From Bryopsis sp. KO-2023 (lineage: Eukaryota > Chlorophyta > Ulvophyceae > Bryopsidales > Bryopsidaceae): a stretch of 64,000 nt of DNA. The notes beneath the pieces are model-generated. The model did no database searches and was not told the origin of the DNA. It worked only from the letters and a program-made list of their open reading frames with translations. Both the position numbers and the translations under genes were made by a program. Shown in pieces: positions 41,127-52,482 of this stretch. The stretch's first letter is position 1. Each line of letters begins with the position of its first letter. The stretch is taken from NCBI GenBank assembly GCA_030272585.1, contig BSYQ01000005.1, positions 5,363,501-5,427,500 on the forward strand, in the 5' to 3' direction.

Positions 41127-42382
41127 TAGATCGCGTACGCAACACACGTTAAACGAAGATCGTCCGCGCGGGTTTCTTTCCCCTGGGGTGCGCGTGTTTT
41201 TGTTTCAGGGGCGTCTTGTTTTTCTACGGCAGGTGGATGGCACGAGAGCGCAGGGAGAAGTCGTGCCAAGCGGGGTGGTGTATTTGTTCCAAATATAGCC
41301 TCCTCGAAAACCTGCGTGGCAGAATCATCCGAAATTGCCCGGCTGCAAAAACGACTGGAGGTGTCACACGAAGTGTGTGGAAAAGTGAGAAGAAGTTCGA
41401 AAAACCATTCGCACACGAGTTCACATCGACGAACGGTGGACGAGGAGGGGGCAGAAATGAAAGAGGGGCAACTTTGGAACGATCGTGGGTGTCGGCGCAC
41501 TCTCACTTTTGATCTGGAGGCGCTGCGTTGAATTCGGCCGTAACGGAAGTCCGTACAAAACAAAAAGAGGGGTGCGATCGACGATACGAGCGCCGCTTTC
41601 TCAGAGGGAGGAGTGAACCATCCGTCGAGATTTTTGTTGAGAAGGGGGTGGGGCGTGGATGCACTCATAAGGGGATGTACAGTTTGATGTAGTATGGGGG
41701 GGGATGTTTGTGGAGGGAGAGGCAGGTCGAGGGCAATACTGTGTGGTAGTGCTCGCTGGTCAACGGAGGAAAACAGCGCCCGTTGGTCGCCAGAAAGTTG
41801 AGATTTGGGAGTGAGAGCGGCGGGGCTCTTTGAAATAGTGTGACCCTTTTGGCGCCTGTTCGTGTCGGTGCTCTCGGAGGCGCTTTCTGACGGAAAAGTA
41901 TCAACCCCGCAGGTCTTCCTGGGGCGGGAAAGAATCAAGGAAAAACACTAACACAACGTAATGTGTTTTTTTCTTGATTTTTTCCCGTGCGCGGCCACAA
42001 TCGCTTTCCCTTGTTTCGCGTTCGGTGAGACATGTTTCACTTTTGTTGCTTGCTTTTTCTTCCTTTTGTCCCGACCATACACATGTTCACATTTGATTTT
42101 TACTGATCCTTGTAATAGGAGAATATCTCTCCCACACAATGTAATTGATGTTTGTTTGTTTGTTGTTTGTCCCGACCATACAAGCCAAAAACAAGCACAT
42201 TGGGCTTTGGTTTTGAAAATGAATGACCATATTTGCGCCCATGCGTGAAAGCGGTTTAGATCCCATTCGATTTCGGAAATTTCTGGTGGGGAATCTCATC
42301 AACCTCGAAAAAAAAACTCATGGATTAAAAAAAAAGATTAACAAAAATTCATTCGGTGGAAAAGAAATCAACCACCTTGGCA
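41127..42382. promoter_or_regulatory. Kinase upstream region with a long upstream ORF
   Basis: 1.26 kb between the kinase start and the 3' end of the next minus-strand gene. The kinase-proximal 800 bases are GC-richer than introns. They hold a minus-strand open frame from about 41938, with its first ATG at 41668, whose TAA stop overlaps the kinase ATG as TAATG at 41124-41128. This may be a uORF in a long 5' UTR or chance. Confidence 0.4.
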
Positions 42383-42421
42383 TCAGTTTTTGACAGAAAA
42401 GAAATCAACCACCTTGGCATC
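42359..42421. repeat. 26-bp tandem duplication at the end of the hydroxylase gene
   Basis: Two perfect 26-base copies (42359-42384 and 42396-42421), separated by 11 bases, period 37. The second copy on the plus strand encodes the last residues before the stop of the minus-strand hydroxylase; the first lies across and beyond the stop codon. Confidence 0.9.
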
Positions 42422-44775
42422 GTAGGTGGGGTGGAGGGTTCCAAGCCATCGATCCCAATGGGTGAAATACAGCGAAAAGTGATTTTTTGGAAAACAGTGG
42501 TGCATGTCGTGGTGCTGCACTGTGTTGAGCGCCTTTGGTGGAATTTTTTGCCCTCCTCGGAACACCAGGAACAGCATATTGAACAGGGTGGGGACGAAGG
42601 GGGCTATTTCGTACCCAGCATGTCCACCTGCAACACCAGATCCCATCATGAAGGAAATCGGGCTGGAATTTTATCAGAAAGGTCGACCCGTCTGAGGAAA
42701 ATGTGTTCGTAAAAGAAATAGGGCAATGAAAAACACAACTGGAAGAGACAACAATCGCCGCCTCAATCTTTTTCTCAGAGTTCGATGCTCAAATTTATTT
42801 CCAACATCCAAGTTAATTCCAAAAAAAGAAAACGATCAGGGCTCACACAAGCCTGTTTCTTTTGCATTAATTTCCCCCTCCCAAAAATTAATAAAAAAAT
42901 AAAAAAAATTCAGAGTTTCTGCCAAAATATAACCCAAACACCATGAATTCAAACTCCTGCCAAAATTGCATTTTTTTTTTGTTGGTGGGTACCTGAAAAC
43001 CCCACGTTTCCTTTGAGGACTCACCTTCATGAATAATCGTGGTTGCAATGTGGTATATTCGGTGCAAGCCCATATGAATTGGGAACAAAAAGCAAACCAA
43101 GACTTCATTGCTGAACACAATCAGAGCTTCGATCACATGGAAGCTGTAACCAGTGAATGCCGTCGGGGCTCGAGTCCTTGAAAATCACAACAGTTGAAAG
43201 AGGATCAAAAACCCTTGGAAGGAAACACTCGTCTCAAAGAAACACAATATTATGGCAAAAAAAATAAAAATAATGAAGAAAATACTGATATGAATCAACA
43301 CCCCTGCCCACCCCCCCCAAAAAAAAAGTAAAAATAAAAATGAAAATTCAGACGAATCAATCAGAATACAACCATCGAAAAAAAAAAAAAAAGAAAAAAA
43401 GGGGGGAAATACATTTTATTTAATTTAAATGGAACAATACCTTGCTTTTCCGCCCTTAACCACCCCCCCCCCCCCCCCCTTTAAAAAAATTATAAAAAAA
43501 CTGGTTCAATCTTCAGCTACATGAAAGCCACACATACCATCCAGAAAAGATTGAAATTTTTTTCCTGGTCTTATCAACAGCAATGCTTTCGAACCTGTGG
43601 TGGATATGATGAATGTGTTTATAGAGAGGCCCCCAATGCATCAACCGATGCGTCCAATAAAACCAAGCGTCATGGAGAATATCCAGAAGAGCAATGGTCA
43701 GACACAAGTACAGCACCTGAGGAAAAGCCCTTCAATGCTTGAACAATCCATTCATTTGAATCAAAAAAGCAGAAAAAAAGAAAACTGCCAGTGTCATTCT
43801 GGACCGACAGAAAATAGAGTGAAAGGCTTATCAACGACGATTAAAAAAAACTCAAAGGATAAATCGATCCTCAATGATTTCCACATTTGAAGCGAAATGA
43901 TGTATTTTGTGAGCAGATCAGATTTTTTAATATTTTTTCGATAGAATACATATTCAGTTGTGTGCATGTGTTGCTACTTACATCCAGGATTGACGAAGGT
44001 CGGCCTTCATAAAGTTTTCCAAATCCGGATTTGTGAAACCATTCCACCAGAACCCACACTCCAGCCTTCACTGCAATCGGCCCTGTATCAGCCCCCCCCC
44101 AAAAAAAATCAGCAATCGAATAGAATATCCCAAAACTTTCAACAAAAAGAAAACTCGTCAAACCCACACTCACCCCAACCCAACATATCGACACGTATTC
44201 TGTTTCTTGAAAACAACCTTTCCTTTGTCGTTTTCTTACTCACCCGAGCTGACGAACGCATCTCTGGTGACTTCCCCAAGCTTCCGCTCAACTGATTGAA
44301 TTCTTCGGACTCGAAAAATTATGGGAGCGACATAGTGCAGAACCACCCCACAGCCGTAGTAAAAAATGGCAAGCTGGCTGAATGCCACCCTGAAACCGCC
44401 GCCATAAAGAGGAAGCACCGCCATCGTCCCTTCCACAAACACTTGCTCACAGCTTCAACGGACAGGAACTTTCTACACCTTAAGAATCGCTTGAATGTCA
44501 GACATGGGAGCCTTTTTTGTTTTTTGAAAGATATGTTATCGATCTGTGAAAAAATATCAAATGTTTGAAAAAAAAATTGAAGGTTTGTGAAAGAGACTAA
44601 TAATTGCTTGCAAGTACATGCCTGTATTCATATTGCTCCATAGAAAATCAAGAAGATATTTTTCCTGTTTACACATTTTGCTTTTGATATATTCAACCCA
44701 GAATGCATGAAGCCTGGGAGGTTGAGATGGTTGCACACACCACGTAAGCAAGTCGTGAAACGAAATCCTTGCCAT
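42383..44775 (-). CDS. Fatty acid hydroxylase / sterol desaturase superfamily membrane protein
   Basis: Six exons: 44618-44775, 44244-44452, 43982-44082, 43595-43716, 43025-43176, 42383-42627; 328 residues, normal for the superfamily (PF04116). The di-iron histidine clusters are present: HDAWFYWTHRLMH, then HIHHIHH (HxxHH), a further His at TGYSFH, and HHDMHH near the C-terminus. Several hydrophobic helices lie between (VLYLCLTIALLDIL, VIEALIVFSNEVLVCFLF). Such ER enzymes use oxygen and an electron donor to hydroxylate or desaturate sterols, fatty acids or sphingoid bases; the exact substrate cannot be assigned. The start at 44775 is the first ATG in the spliced frame and lies 187 bases from THOC1, in divergent orientation. 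The C-terminus is modified by a 26-bp tandem duplication spanning the stop. Confidence 0.88.
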
Positions 44776-44961
44776 TTATTTAAGCGTGGATTTGATATGA
44801 CCGTAATAAATGCTTCGGCTTTCTTTTTCCACAAGTCTCAACAGTGGAGCCGAGCGAAATTCCTGAGGGTTTCTTGTCCGAGCAGACGGGGAAAAAAAAG
44901 TTCTCTATCCGCGAAGGAGGGAAAAAACTCGACTGCTTAAAATGCTCGAAAGAATCAGGGT
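44776..44961. promoter_or_regulatory. 186-bp bidirectional promoter, hydroxylase and THOC1
   Basis: Start codons at 44775 (minus) and 44962 (plus) are only 186 bases apart, so both 5' UTRs and promoters must overlap. No TATA box recognised. Confidence 0.6.
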
Positions 44962-47900
44962 ATGGATCGCGACACCCCCATGACGCCTTTCCCCAGCGTG
45001 GTGGACGGCCGTTCCTTGACCGCTAACTATCTCTCCTCGGTGTCAATTTTTTAAAGTTTTTTTGGAGCAGTGTCGAATTTTTGAACGAGCCTTCCCAGTT
45101 TGTTCTCTACTGAAAGTGATTTTTGCTTCGCGGTTTTCCTGTGTGTGTGTGTTTTTTTTCAATTTTTTTCCGAGAGAGTGCGACCTTTATTTGTTTTCTT
45201 GTGCTTCTTGCGGTGAATTAGGAATCCTTTCTGGTGGCCGCATCAAGCGACGCCCCCACTCCCGAAGCGGCCAGCCAAGCCTTGTGGAATTCATACAAGG
45301 ACACCCCTTTCCCCAAAGATGTGAGGAACCTTAGCTGATGGCATTGCCTGCTGAGTTTTTGTTTCTAGTTGTTTTTTTTTGGGAGGGGGGGAGTTCAGAA
45401 AAAAAAAATCCCCACTCTGATGAAAAACTTGATGGAAAGACCATGAGATTAAACTAGCAAATAAATATGCTTCAAAAAGAAAAGTAAAGAAATGAAGGAG
45501 CACAGGGGGCTCCTGTCAAATCAAACACCACAGCACTCTTTTTTTTAGAAATGGGTGCCAAATTTCCTTTTTGTTTTTTTTACCTTCCCAAACAAGCATG
45601 TGAGGATGATCCTTTTTTTTTTCAAATTTTTGCTTCCGTGATGTTGTTTGAAAAACTTTCAACACTTTCTGACAGGATTTGGCGGCGGCAAGGGAGGAAT
45701 TGTTGGAAATTAGATCCAAACAGCTTGTCGAGGATAGTTTGAGAAGCTTGCTTTTGGAAATGTGCCAAGAAGCCCACAAAACAAAACAGAATATGCTCCT
45801 GCCAAAATCGAAGAGATTATTGGACATTGCCCTTTGGCTGGCCAGCAACAAACTCCTCGAACCTGGTGGGTTACAATCATCAAGTGGAAATGATGCCTAA
45901 TGAGTGTTTGAGATTCTTTTGTTAATAATTATTATAATGTTGGCGTATCTTTTTTTTGTTGGTTTTCTTTCTTTGTTTGTTTGTTTGTTTGTTTTTTTTT
46001 GGGGGGGGGGGGAAATTGCTGCCTTTATGGTAGGGATGTATTGATGGAATGGGTTGCTGCTTTTATGATTTTTCTATTTGCATCGTTAATCGCTGCTGGT
46101 TTGTGACAGGGTTACCTTGCACATTGGTGGAAGATTTGGTGGAGGTTTGCGCCACCCCCGAAGAACTGGAGGAGGTGTTCGATTGGATCGACAGAGAAAA
46201 AGCCGTCCTGAAACAGCCCCACATCTTTCAAAGGGGAAAGCTCATCTTGCTGAGAAGTTTTAACAAAGTCCTGAAGCAAATTCCGGGGGTGCGTCGATGG
46301 AGAACTCAGATGGAATCATCGACTTGAATTGCAACCAAACATGACCTTTCAAACTTTTGTTTGAACGTTCAGGACACATGCCCCCCCCCCCCCCTCCCGG
46401 TCCATTGAATTTGTTTTCACCAAATCAATAATTAGTCATATTATAATTTGATAGTAAAATATGCATGGAAATCAAGTTAAATTCTGCTGGCCTGGGTTCG
46501 AATCCTGTTTTGGCCACTTCGACAATCATTGTCGATCATAATTCATGGTTTAGTTGTGGTTAATAGAACATCCCCATGATTTTCTTAAAACAAACTTTTA
46601 CAACAAAACCTCTTTATTTTTTCAGTATCAATATATATATTTTTGCTTTTTTTGTTGATAGGGTTCAAATGCCGATTTAGCGGGGAGGATATTGCTTTGC
46701 ATGGCCTATCTTTGGCCACTGATCGAACGCTCGGCAGTAAATCACGTGGGTCAATACAACCCCTGTCAAGAAATCAATATGACCGTCAAAGAGGAGGGTG
46801 CGGTCATGTACGATTCCAGAGGCATCCCAGTTAATGGAGAATTTTATGCCAAATTCTGGACGCTTCTGAAAGATTTCAAGGTGCGACCGATTGTTCCCGT
46901 TGAAATAAAAAAAAATACATCCACAGATTCCCATCTCAATTTGAGTGTGCATATTTGGGGAGGGGGGTTGGAAAAAGACCAACCGTGGTTGGTTCTTTAA
47001 GTTTGATATGTTGTTTCGGATTTTTTTTTGCCCCCTTTGAAGAAAAAAACTATCTTTGAACCAGGGAAAAGTTGGATTTTTTTTTTAACAATCGTAATCA
47101 GATCCTCGCGAAAGGTGGAAATTTTGCAGTCTTTTTTTCTTACAATATAATGGATGATAAGAAAAAGAAGCAACGAAAGAAGAAGTCCCATAGATTTTCA
47201 TTTGATTTTTTTCCCCTGCTGTTTTTTTCCTCCAGGATTCAGCGGCCCCGTCGACGAAGCTACCATCCATATGCCGAGATCTGAAGTCAGTCATAGGTTT
47301 CATAAAGAATCAGCCCTTGAAGTACAACACCACACGAGGTGGACTGGGCGTGGGTGGGCACCACAGTCTGCAATACACTACAGAGCCCGGTCTCTTCCGA
47401 CTGCAACTACAAGACGCCGGATTCAGGTGTCACTTTTTGCTGGAGTGTTTGATATATTTGCATCGATTGGATTGCCCTGGAAAACTCAACGATCCTAGTC
47501 CCTCTTCGGAAGTTCTGCAAGAAGTCAAATCTGTGCAAAATGAGGTGAGGATTTGTTTTCTGTTGCAATGTAGAGAGTGATGGAAATGACTTTGAGAATA
47601 TTTTCTTATTTACACTCCAATTTTTAATATGAAAATAATAGAAATTCATAGAGTTTTATGCATGCAAGAGAGGATGTAATGGTCGGCAGGGTTGGTTTGT
47701 TTTGAAATTTTCTGTGTGACTGACCGTTTTCGAGCAGTGTGTTAAAAATCTGCAAGGGGAGTTCCCCGTTGTTCTGTGGCTAGTATGGAAAATTGTAAGG
47801 AACGATAAATATATATATATATATGCATATTTATTTATTTATCTTCTATTTATGGCGGTGCGTTTTTTTTTGTTTTCAGATCGTTAACTGTCTAAGGAGG

Positions 47901-49269
47901 ACAGGAGTGGAAGGATCGAGTCTGTGCGATTCCATGATTCAGCAGTTCAAACGAGAAGATCAATGGGTGAAGTGGAAAAGCGGGGGCTGCAAGGACTGGA
48001 CGTTGTCTACCCCAGAAACCGAGTTTTTGGACATGCACAAAAAGAACGGGGAGGTCAAAGCTGAAACGCTGAATTGGACTTCCAGAAAAAGGGGGAGGAA
48101 GATCAAGAGATATTGCCAGGCTCAAATCGAGGATCAGTATTTGATCGGGAAAGGAGGCGAGTTCGTTCCGTCGGTCGAAGGTGTTTCGGAAGGTTATCAA
48201 TATCCAAATGTCAAGGTGGGCAGAATTTGCACACATACTGGCAAATTATGTGTGTTAAAAACAAAAAAACAAAGAAAGAAAGAAAGAAAGAAAGTTGTTA
48301 TTTTTGCACCTTTTGTATTGTTGAATATTTGGATTTGCGTATCTTTTTAACCCGAGGGGGTGAGGGAGGAGCAGCCCTTTCACTGGCCACTGATTGGTTT
48401 TTGTTTTATGTTCTATTGTGGTTGCAGGAGTTTGTGAAACCTCTGCTGGAAGGGGACTTGCCACCGACTCTGAACGCAGCGGATAAAGCAACTTATTGCT
48501 GGAGGGTGTACCGGTTGATGGCTTCTGAAAATCACTTCAGCATGGACACGTCTGCTCCCTTGGACATCCGCAAGTTTGTCACTGTAAGAAAAAAAAAGCT
48601 CTGGAAACCAGCATTGCGATCTCGAAAAATTTGTTTATTTTACTTTAGGTTGGGTTGATGGATTGAGGAGAAAAAAAATTGCTTCCTTCTTCTCCATATG
48701 GTCACGAAAAAAAAATTAAATTAAATTAAAATAAAACTGCTGGCTTTGCCAAAGTTTGTTTTGTAAAAAAGAAAACGACAGCTCTGTTTTGTTTTTGTGG
48801 ATCAGAAGTGTGTTTTTATCCTTCGATCAGACAAAGAAATCTCTTCCAACAACACAACCACCGCCGCCTTCTCCCTTGTCCAGATATTTTATGGAGCGGC
48901 GTTCCTAAATTTGGTTTTATGTTTTTGTTTGTGGATGTTTTTTAACAGCAAGGCTTCCCTGAATCGGTGCCGAAACCTGAACCTCCGACCAACGGAAACG
49001 AAAACAGCGGTGCTAATGCAACCAGCTCAAGTCGAACACCCCAATCTTCCAGGGGAACGAAAAGGAAAGACAGATCGTCCGGTGGCGGTGGAAAAGATGC
49101 GGCTGAACAACAACAAGCAGCACCAGCAGAAGAGAATGGGTCACCCAGTCGAAAGCAGAAGACGGATGATGGTAAATCAACGAAAAAAGGAGAGTCGGTT
49201 TCCAAATCTAATGGAGAGGGACGAGCTACACCAGATGTGGTAATCATAAAAAAAGAAGAAAATTCTTGA
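44962..49269 (+). CDS. THOC1: THO complex subunit 1 (THOC1/HPR1)
   Basis: Nine exons: 44962-45039, 45222-45320, 45676-45865, 46110-46288, 46662-46880, 47236-47544, 47880-48215, 48428-48583, 48949-49269; 628 residues with every join in phase. The diagnostic THOC1 blocks are present: SNADLAGRILLCMAYLWPL followed by ERSAVNHVGQYN and FYAKFWTLLKDF, then LKYNTTRGGLG, CHFLLECLIYLHRLDCPGK, FKREDQWVKWKSGGC and KATYCWRVYRLMASENHF. The THO complex couples transcription to mRNP assembly and export in the nucleus; THOC1/HPR1 is a core scaffold subunit. The last 100 residues are Ser/Gly/Lys-rich low complexity with several KR clusters. No C-terminal death domain of the animal type is visible, as in plant HPR1. 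The first exon starts MDRDTPMTPFPS close to the shared promoter. Confidence 0.93.
45961..46012. repeat. (TTTG)n run followed by long G-run in THOC1 intron
   Basis: Tetranucleotide TTTG units from about 45971, then a T-run and a run of about twelve G. It lies within the third intron of THOC1. Confidence 0.8.
48271..48294. repeat. (AAAG)n microsatellite in THOC1 intron
   Basis: About six AAAG units directly after the seventh THOC1 exon, inside the intron. Confidence 0.85.
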
Positions 49270-50651
49270 GATGAAGAGATCCAGGATTTTTTCTCGGTTC
49301 TTTTTTTGGGGGAAATTATCATGTAGCGGTTGGTGTGGTTGCTCCACGGTCCTTTTTGGGGTTTTCCTTTCCACTGGAGGTTTTCTTTTCAACTGGAGGA
49401 TGGTGCTGGAACGGGGGTTGGGTTTGGAGATAGAGTAAGAACGGAGGAAGGGCATTCAGAATCTTTTTGTATTACTTTTTCTGGGGGAAAAAACGCAACA
49501 CTAGTGGCCGATGGCTGTTTTTTATTTCCGGGCATTGCGTTCAAAAAATAGATAAAAATCAAGATGTTACCAGGAGACTTTGAAAAAAGGTTTTTAGGGT
49601 TTTTAAGAAAAATAGGGAAAGAAACATATATATACAGAGAGATATCATGTGAAAGGCAAGAAGGAAAAAAAACCCTGCGGTGGGGGTGCAGGAGGGAGGG
49701 TTGCCTGCAAAGGGAGAGAAATATTTGGACAAGAAAAAATTTTGCTTTGTTTTTTTTCTTTTTTTTATGGCGGCTTGTATCGAGACGCATGTAAACAAAC
49801 TTTCTGAGTCAACAAAGAAAAATCTTTGAACTTATAGTGGAAATACTATGGAACGAGCTGAATTTGATGGATACTGTGGGGTAGGTGCGAGGATCCGTTT
49901 TCTTGGGTGGGAGAGGTGCAATCTAATGCCAAAAAAAGATATGTAAATCAAAGATGGAAAGATAAATAAGTTAATTCCGAAAACTATTAGTTGTTTTTGG
50001 ATCTGAAAAAAACCTTGATCTTGGCTCCACATGCTTAGACACCAACAACGAAGAGTGTGAAAAACACAGCTCAGACCATAATCTTGAAAGAACTCCTCTT
50101 TCGTTTTCAATCTCTGTCGATAAATGACACTGCGTGGCAACACAGAACGAATTTCCCTGCCTCTTCATCAAAGAGACCTTAAACAATCAAAAAATTGAGA
50201 TGGAGCTGACCCTGACCCAACAAATATCAACTCTTCACAAGCAACGTGGCCTACCACTGTGTTTAAGAGTTGAAGTCGTTGCTCTTCTGGGTTGTGGAGT
50301 AGTTCTGGAGCGGTAGCGGGACTTTCATGATTGTTGAATTGAACGACGTTGCAGCAAGAATAATGATCTTTCAATGCTTTGGTCCAGCCAACGACTGCGA
50401 ACGTGATCCAACCAATCCCCGAACGGCCCCGAAGCGGTGAGGCTACGTTTCGATCGCGTTGTCAAACAAACGAGAAGACCACAGCAGAACGAAGTGGCGT
50501 CGATCCGTATATTGCAGCCGTTTCGACTTTGCTAACCCTTCGTTTTTCCTTTTGTGTTTTAGTTGCTTTAGAATTTTATAAAAATACGCAGGCCCCATCT
50601 TTTCTCAAGGGATCTTTCCTAATTCCGTAGCGCCGCACCCCCCTCACCACC
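49270..50651. other. Intergenic: THOC1 3' region and promoter of the next gene
   Basis: 1.4 kb between genes on the same strand. No supported coding. A TATA-like string, TATAAAAATA, lies at about 50577-50586, some 65 bases before the next start codon. Confidence 0.5.
50577..50586 (+). promoter_or_regulatory. Candidate TATA box
   Basis: TATAAAAATA about 65 bases upstream of the ATG at 50652. The distance fits a short 5' UTR. It is the only convincing TATA-like match placed this well in the window, but A/T-rich strings are common here. Confidence 0.35.
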
Positions 50652-51599
50652 ATGTTGCCGTCGAGGCTTTTGCTTCTGGGATTTCTGTTTGCCATTGTGG
50701 ATCGATTCGCGGTCCATGCCTTATCAGCGGCGGAAAGCGAGCTCCTGAAAATCCCTCGGGCGGCGGCGGAGAAAACCTACTCTCAAGAAACCATGCGCGA
50801 GGACCTCTCGTTCGATTTCACCCTGGAAGGCATGTTTGCCATGTTTGGGGGAAGAATGGCCATCCAGACGACGATGACCGAGCACCGCTTTCAGCGCAAA
50901 AACGCCAACGGCGGCCACGATGTTTACGCCCAGACGGGCACGTATGCGACGATGGGGGGATTTCCTGTTGCATCGTACAAAATGGATGAGCTTGTGTTGG
51001 ACGGGGTGGCTTGGGCGAGGCTGGTGGAAGGGAAGTACGACACTGAACTGCCCGAGGGCTGGTTCCAACCCGCCGACCTTGGACTTTCTGATCTGGAGGG
51101 GGAAGTGCTGGATCAACTGACGCAAGCTACTGGGGTTGAGGTACTGCTCAGCATGCAGTTGTGTTGGTGTTTTCAGTCTAAACGATATCTTGCCCATTTC
51201 TTTTGCAGTGCTGTCACTGCTCCATCCATCAGGGATATGTAAAACGCTGAACTGTGGCAGGTGAAAGAAGCCTTCCTGGAGGAGAATGCGTCCGGCATCA
51301 CCGAAGTGGCTGGTGCTAACCCAGACACTCGATGTTTTCAAGTGAATCCAACGGATAAATTCAAGTCCAAGATGGTGGGTCAGGAAGTCGACGAGGGCTC
51401 CGAAAGCTTGGTTGAGAAAGCCAATCTCTTGGAGACCTTCTGCGTGGAAGGAGGCTTTCTTGTGGATTTCAAAATGGATATGAATTCTGCAGGGTTCACC
51501 ACTGACCAAGCGACTGATGGAGCCGCCACCGGAAGAGGAAGCAATACTTATTCGAATTTTGGGAAACCCGTGTATATTCCAGATCCTAGACCCTACTAG
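50652..51599 (+). CDS. Unrecognised secreted or lumenal protein
   Basis: Two exons, 50652-51140 and 51261-51599, giving 275 residues. The first 25 residues form a classic signal peptide (MLPSRLLLLGFLFAIVDRF, with cleavage probably after the Ala near 25). The mature part alternates hydrophobic and polar residues (DVYAQTGTYATMGGFPVASY, ELVLDGVAWARLVEGKY, VEGGFLVDFKMDMNSAGFTT), suggesting a beta-rich fold reminiscent of lipid-carrier lipoproteins such as LolA/LppX, but this resemblance is only visual. Two Cys remain in the second exon and could pair. The chosen acceptor gives an in-phase join. A second AG after a better pyrimidine tract, near 51209, would lead to an early stop, so alternative splicing could make a truncated form. 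I do not recognise the family. Confidence 0.75.
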
Positions 51600-52482
51600 A
51601 GAATGTTCGAATTGAAGTAATGGAGCGATAAATGTGTTTTTTTGGTGCTTCTGTTCCTCAATTGATACAATGGGGATGTGTATAGTGGGTTTTTTGCAAG
51701 GTTCAAGATTTCGTAGGTTCATGATTATGTTTTTTGGGGTTTTTGAGATTAGTTCTATTTAATTTCATTGGGGTGCTAAGATTGAAAAAAATGATGCAGC
51801 GCTGGGTTGGATCATGCACGAGTTTTGTGTTCTGAGGTTTGATTGGTTTGAGTTGTACTGATATTCTTTTCACAGAAGGTGTGCAAAGCAAACACTAAAT
51901 TCTTGCCAAAAGGCTTTGTCTTGTCAGATGGGTTTTCTAAAGATCGAAAGGGGCTGATCTAAAGAGGTCCAGAACTTGCAGAAAAGCAACAACTGGGTCA
52001 CCTCAATTCACCAACACACACATTTTGGACTACAAACAAACAAACATCAAATTACATTGTGGAGAGAGAAAAGCTCTCCTATTTTGGACTACACTCAGCC
52101 AAATAACAAATAATGAGTAGGACAGTGATTTTTTCTTCGATTTCGCACCCAATCACGAGGAGAATGCGTTCCCATCCTGAAATGCTCGAGCACAAAGCAG
52201 CCGAAAGCCAAAGCCGAACACCTCACTCACACTTTGCGCTGTGCAAAGAAACAAGCAAACAAACAAATGCTGCGTCGTCAGAACCACTCGAGTTCCTTTC
52301 AACAAAAACCAACCAAACACCATACCATCTTCCCACAACACAAATATATATTTTCTGCATTGTGTGTATTGATCGTACTGGAGTGCGACCTGGCGTTGTG
52401 ATTGTGATTGTCATTGTTGTTGTGGACTGGAGCAGTAATGATTACATAGCTGATTCCAATAAACTCTTTTGTTCATAGGCAA
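51600..52482. other. Intergenic, no gene seen
   Basis: About 880 bases between two plus-strand genes. It holds the 3' UTR of the secreted protein gene and the promoter of the CX9C gene. No TATA box or coding evidence. Confidence 0.5.

Noticed and set aside
41126-41938. 270-codon minus-strand open frame upstream of the kinase, as a gene
   Set aside because: It begins without ATG for the first 90 codons, has no domain-like composition and lies in a GC-rich 5' flank. Kept only as a possible uORF.
46485-46520. tRNA T-loop-like string GGTTCGAATCC, with weaker versions near 19655 and 53055
   Set aside because: The T stem is poorly paired and no acceptor, D or anticodon arm could be built around it. 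The copy near 53055 lies inside the CX9C coding exon. Possible old tRNA-derived SINE traces, but not supportable.
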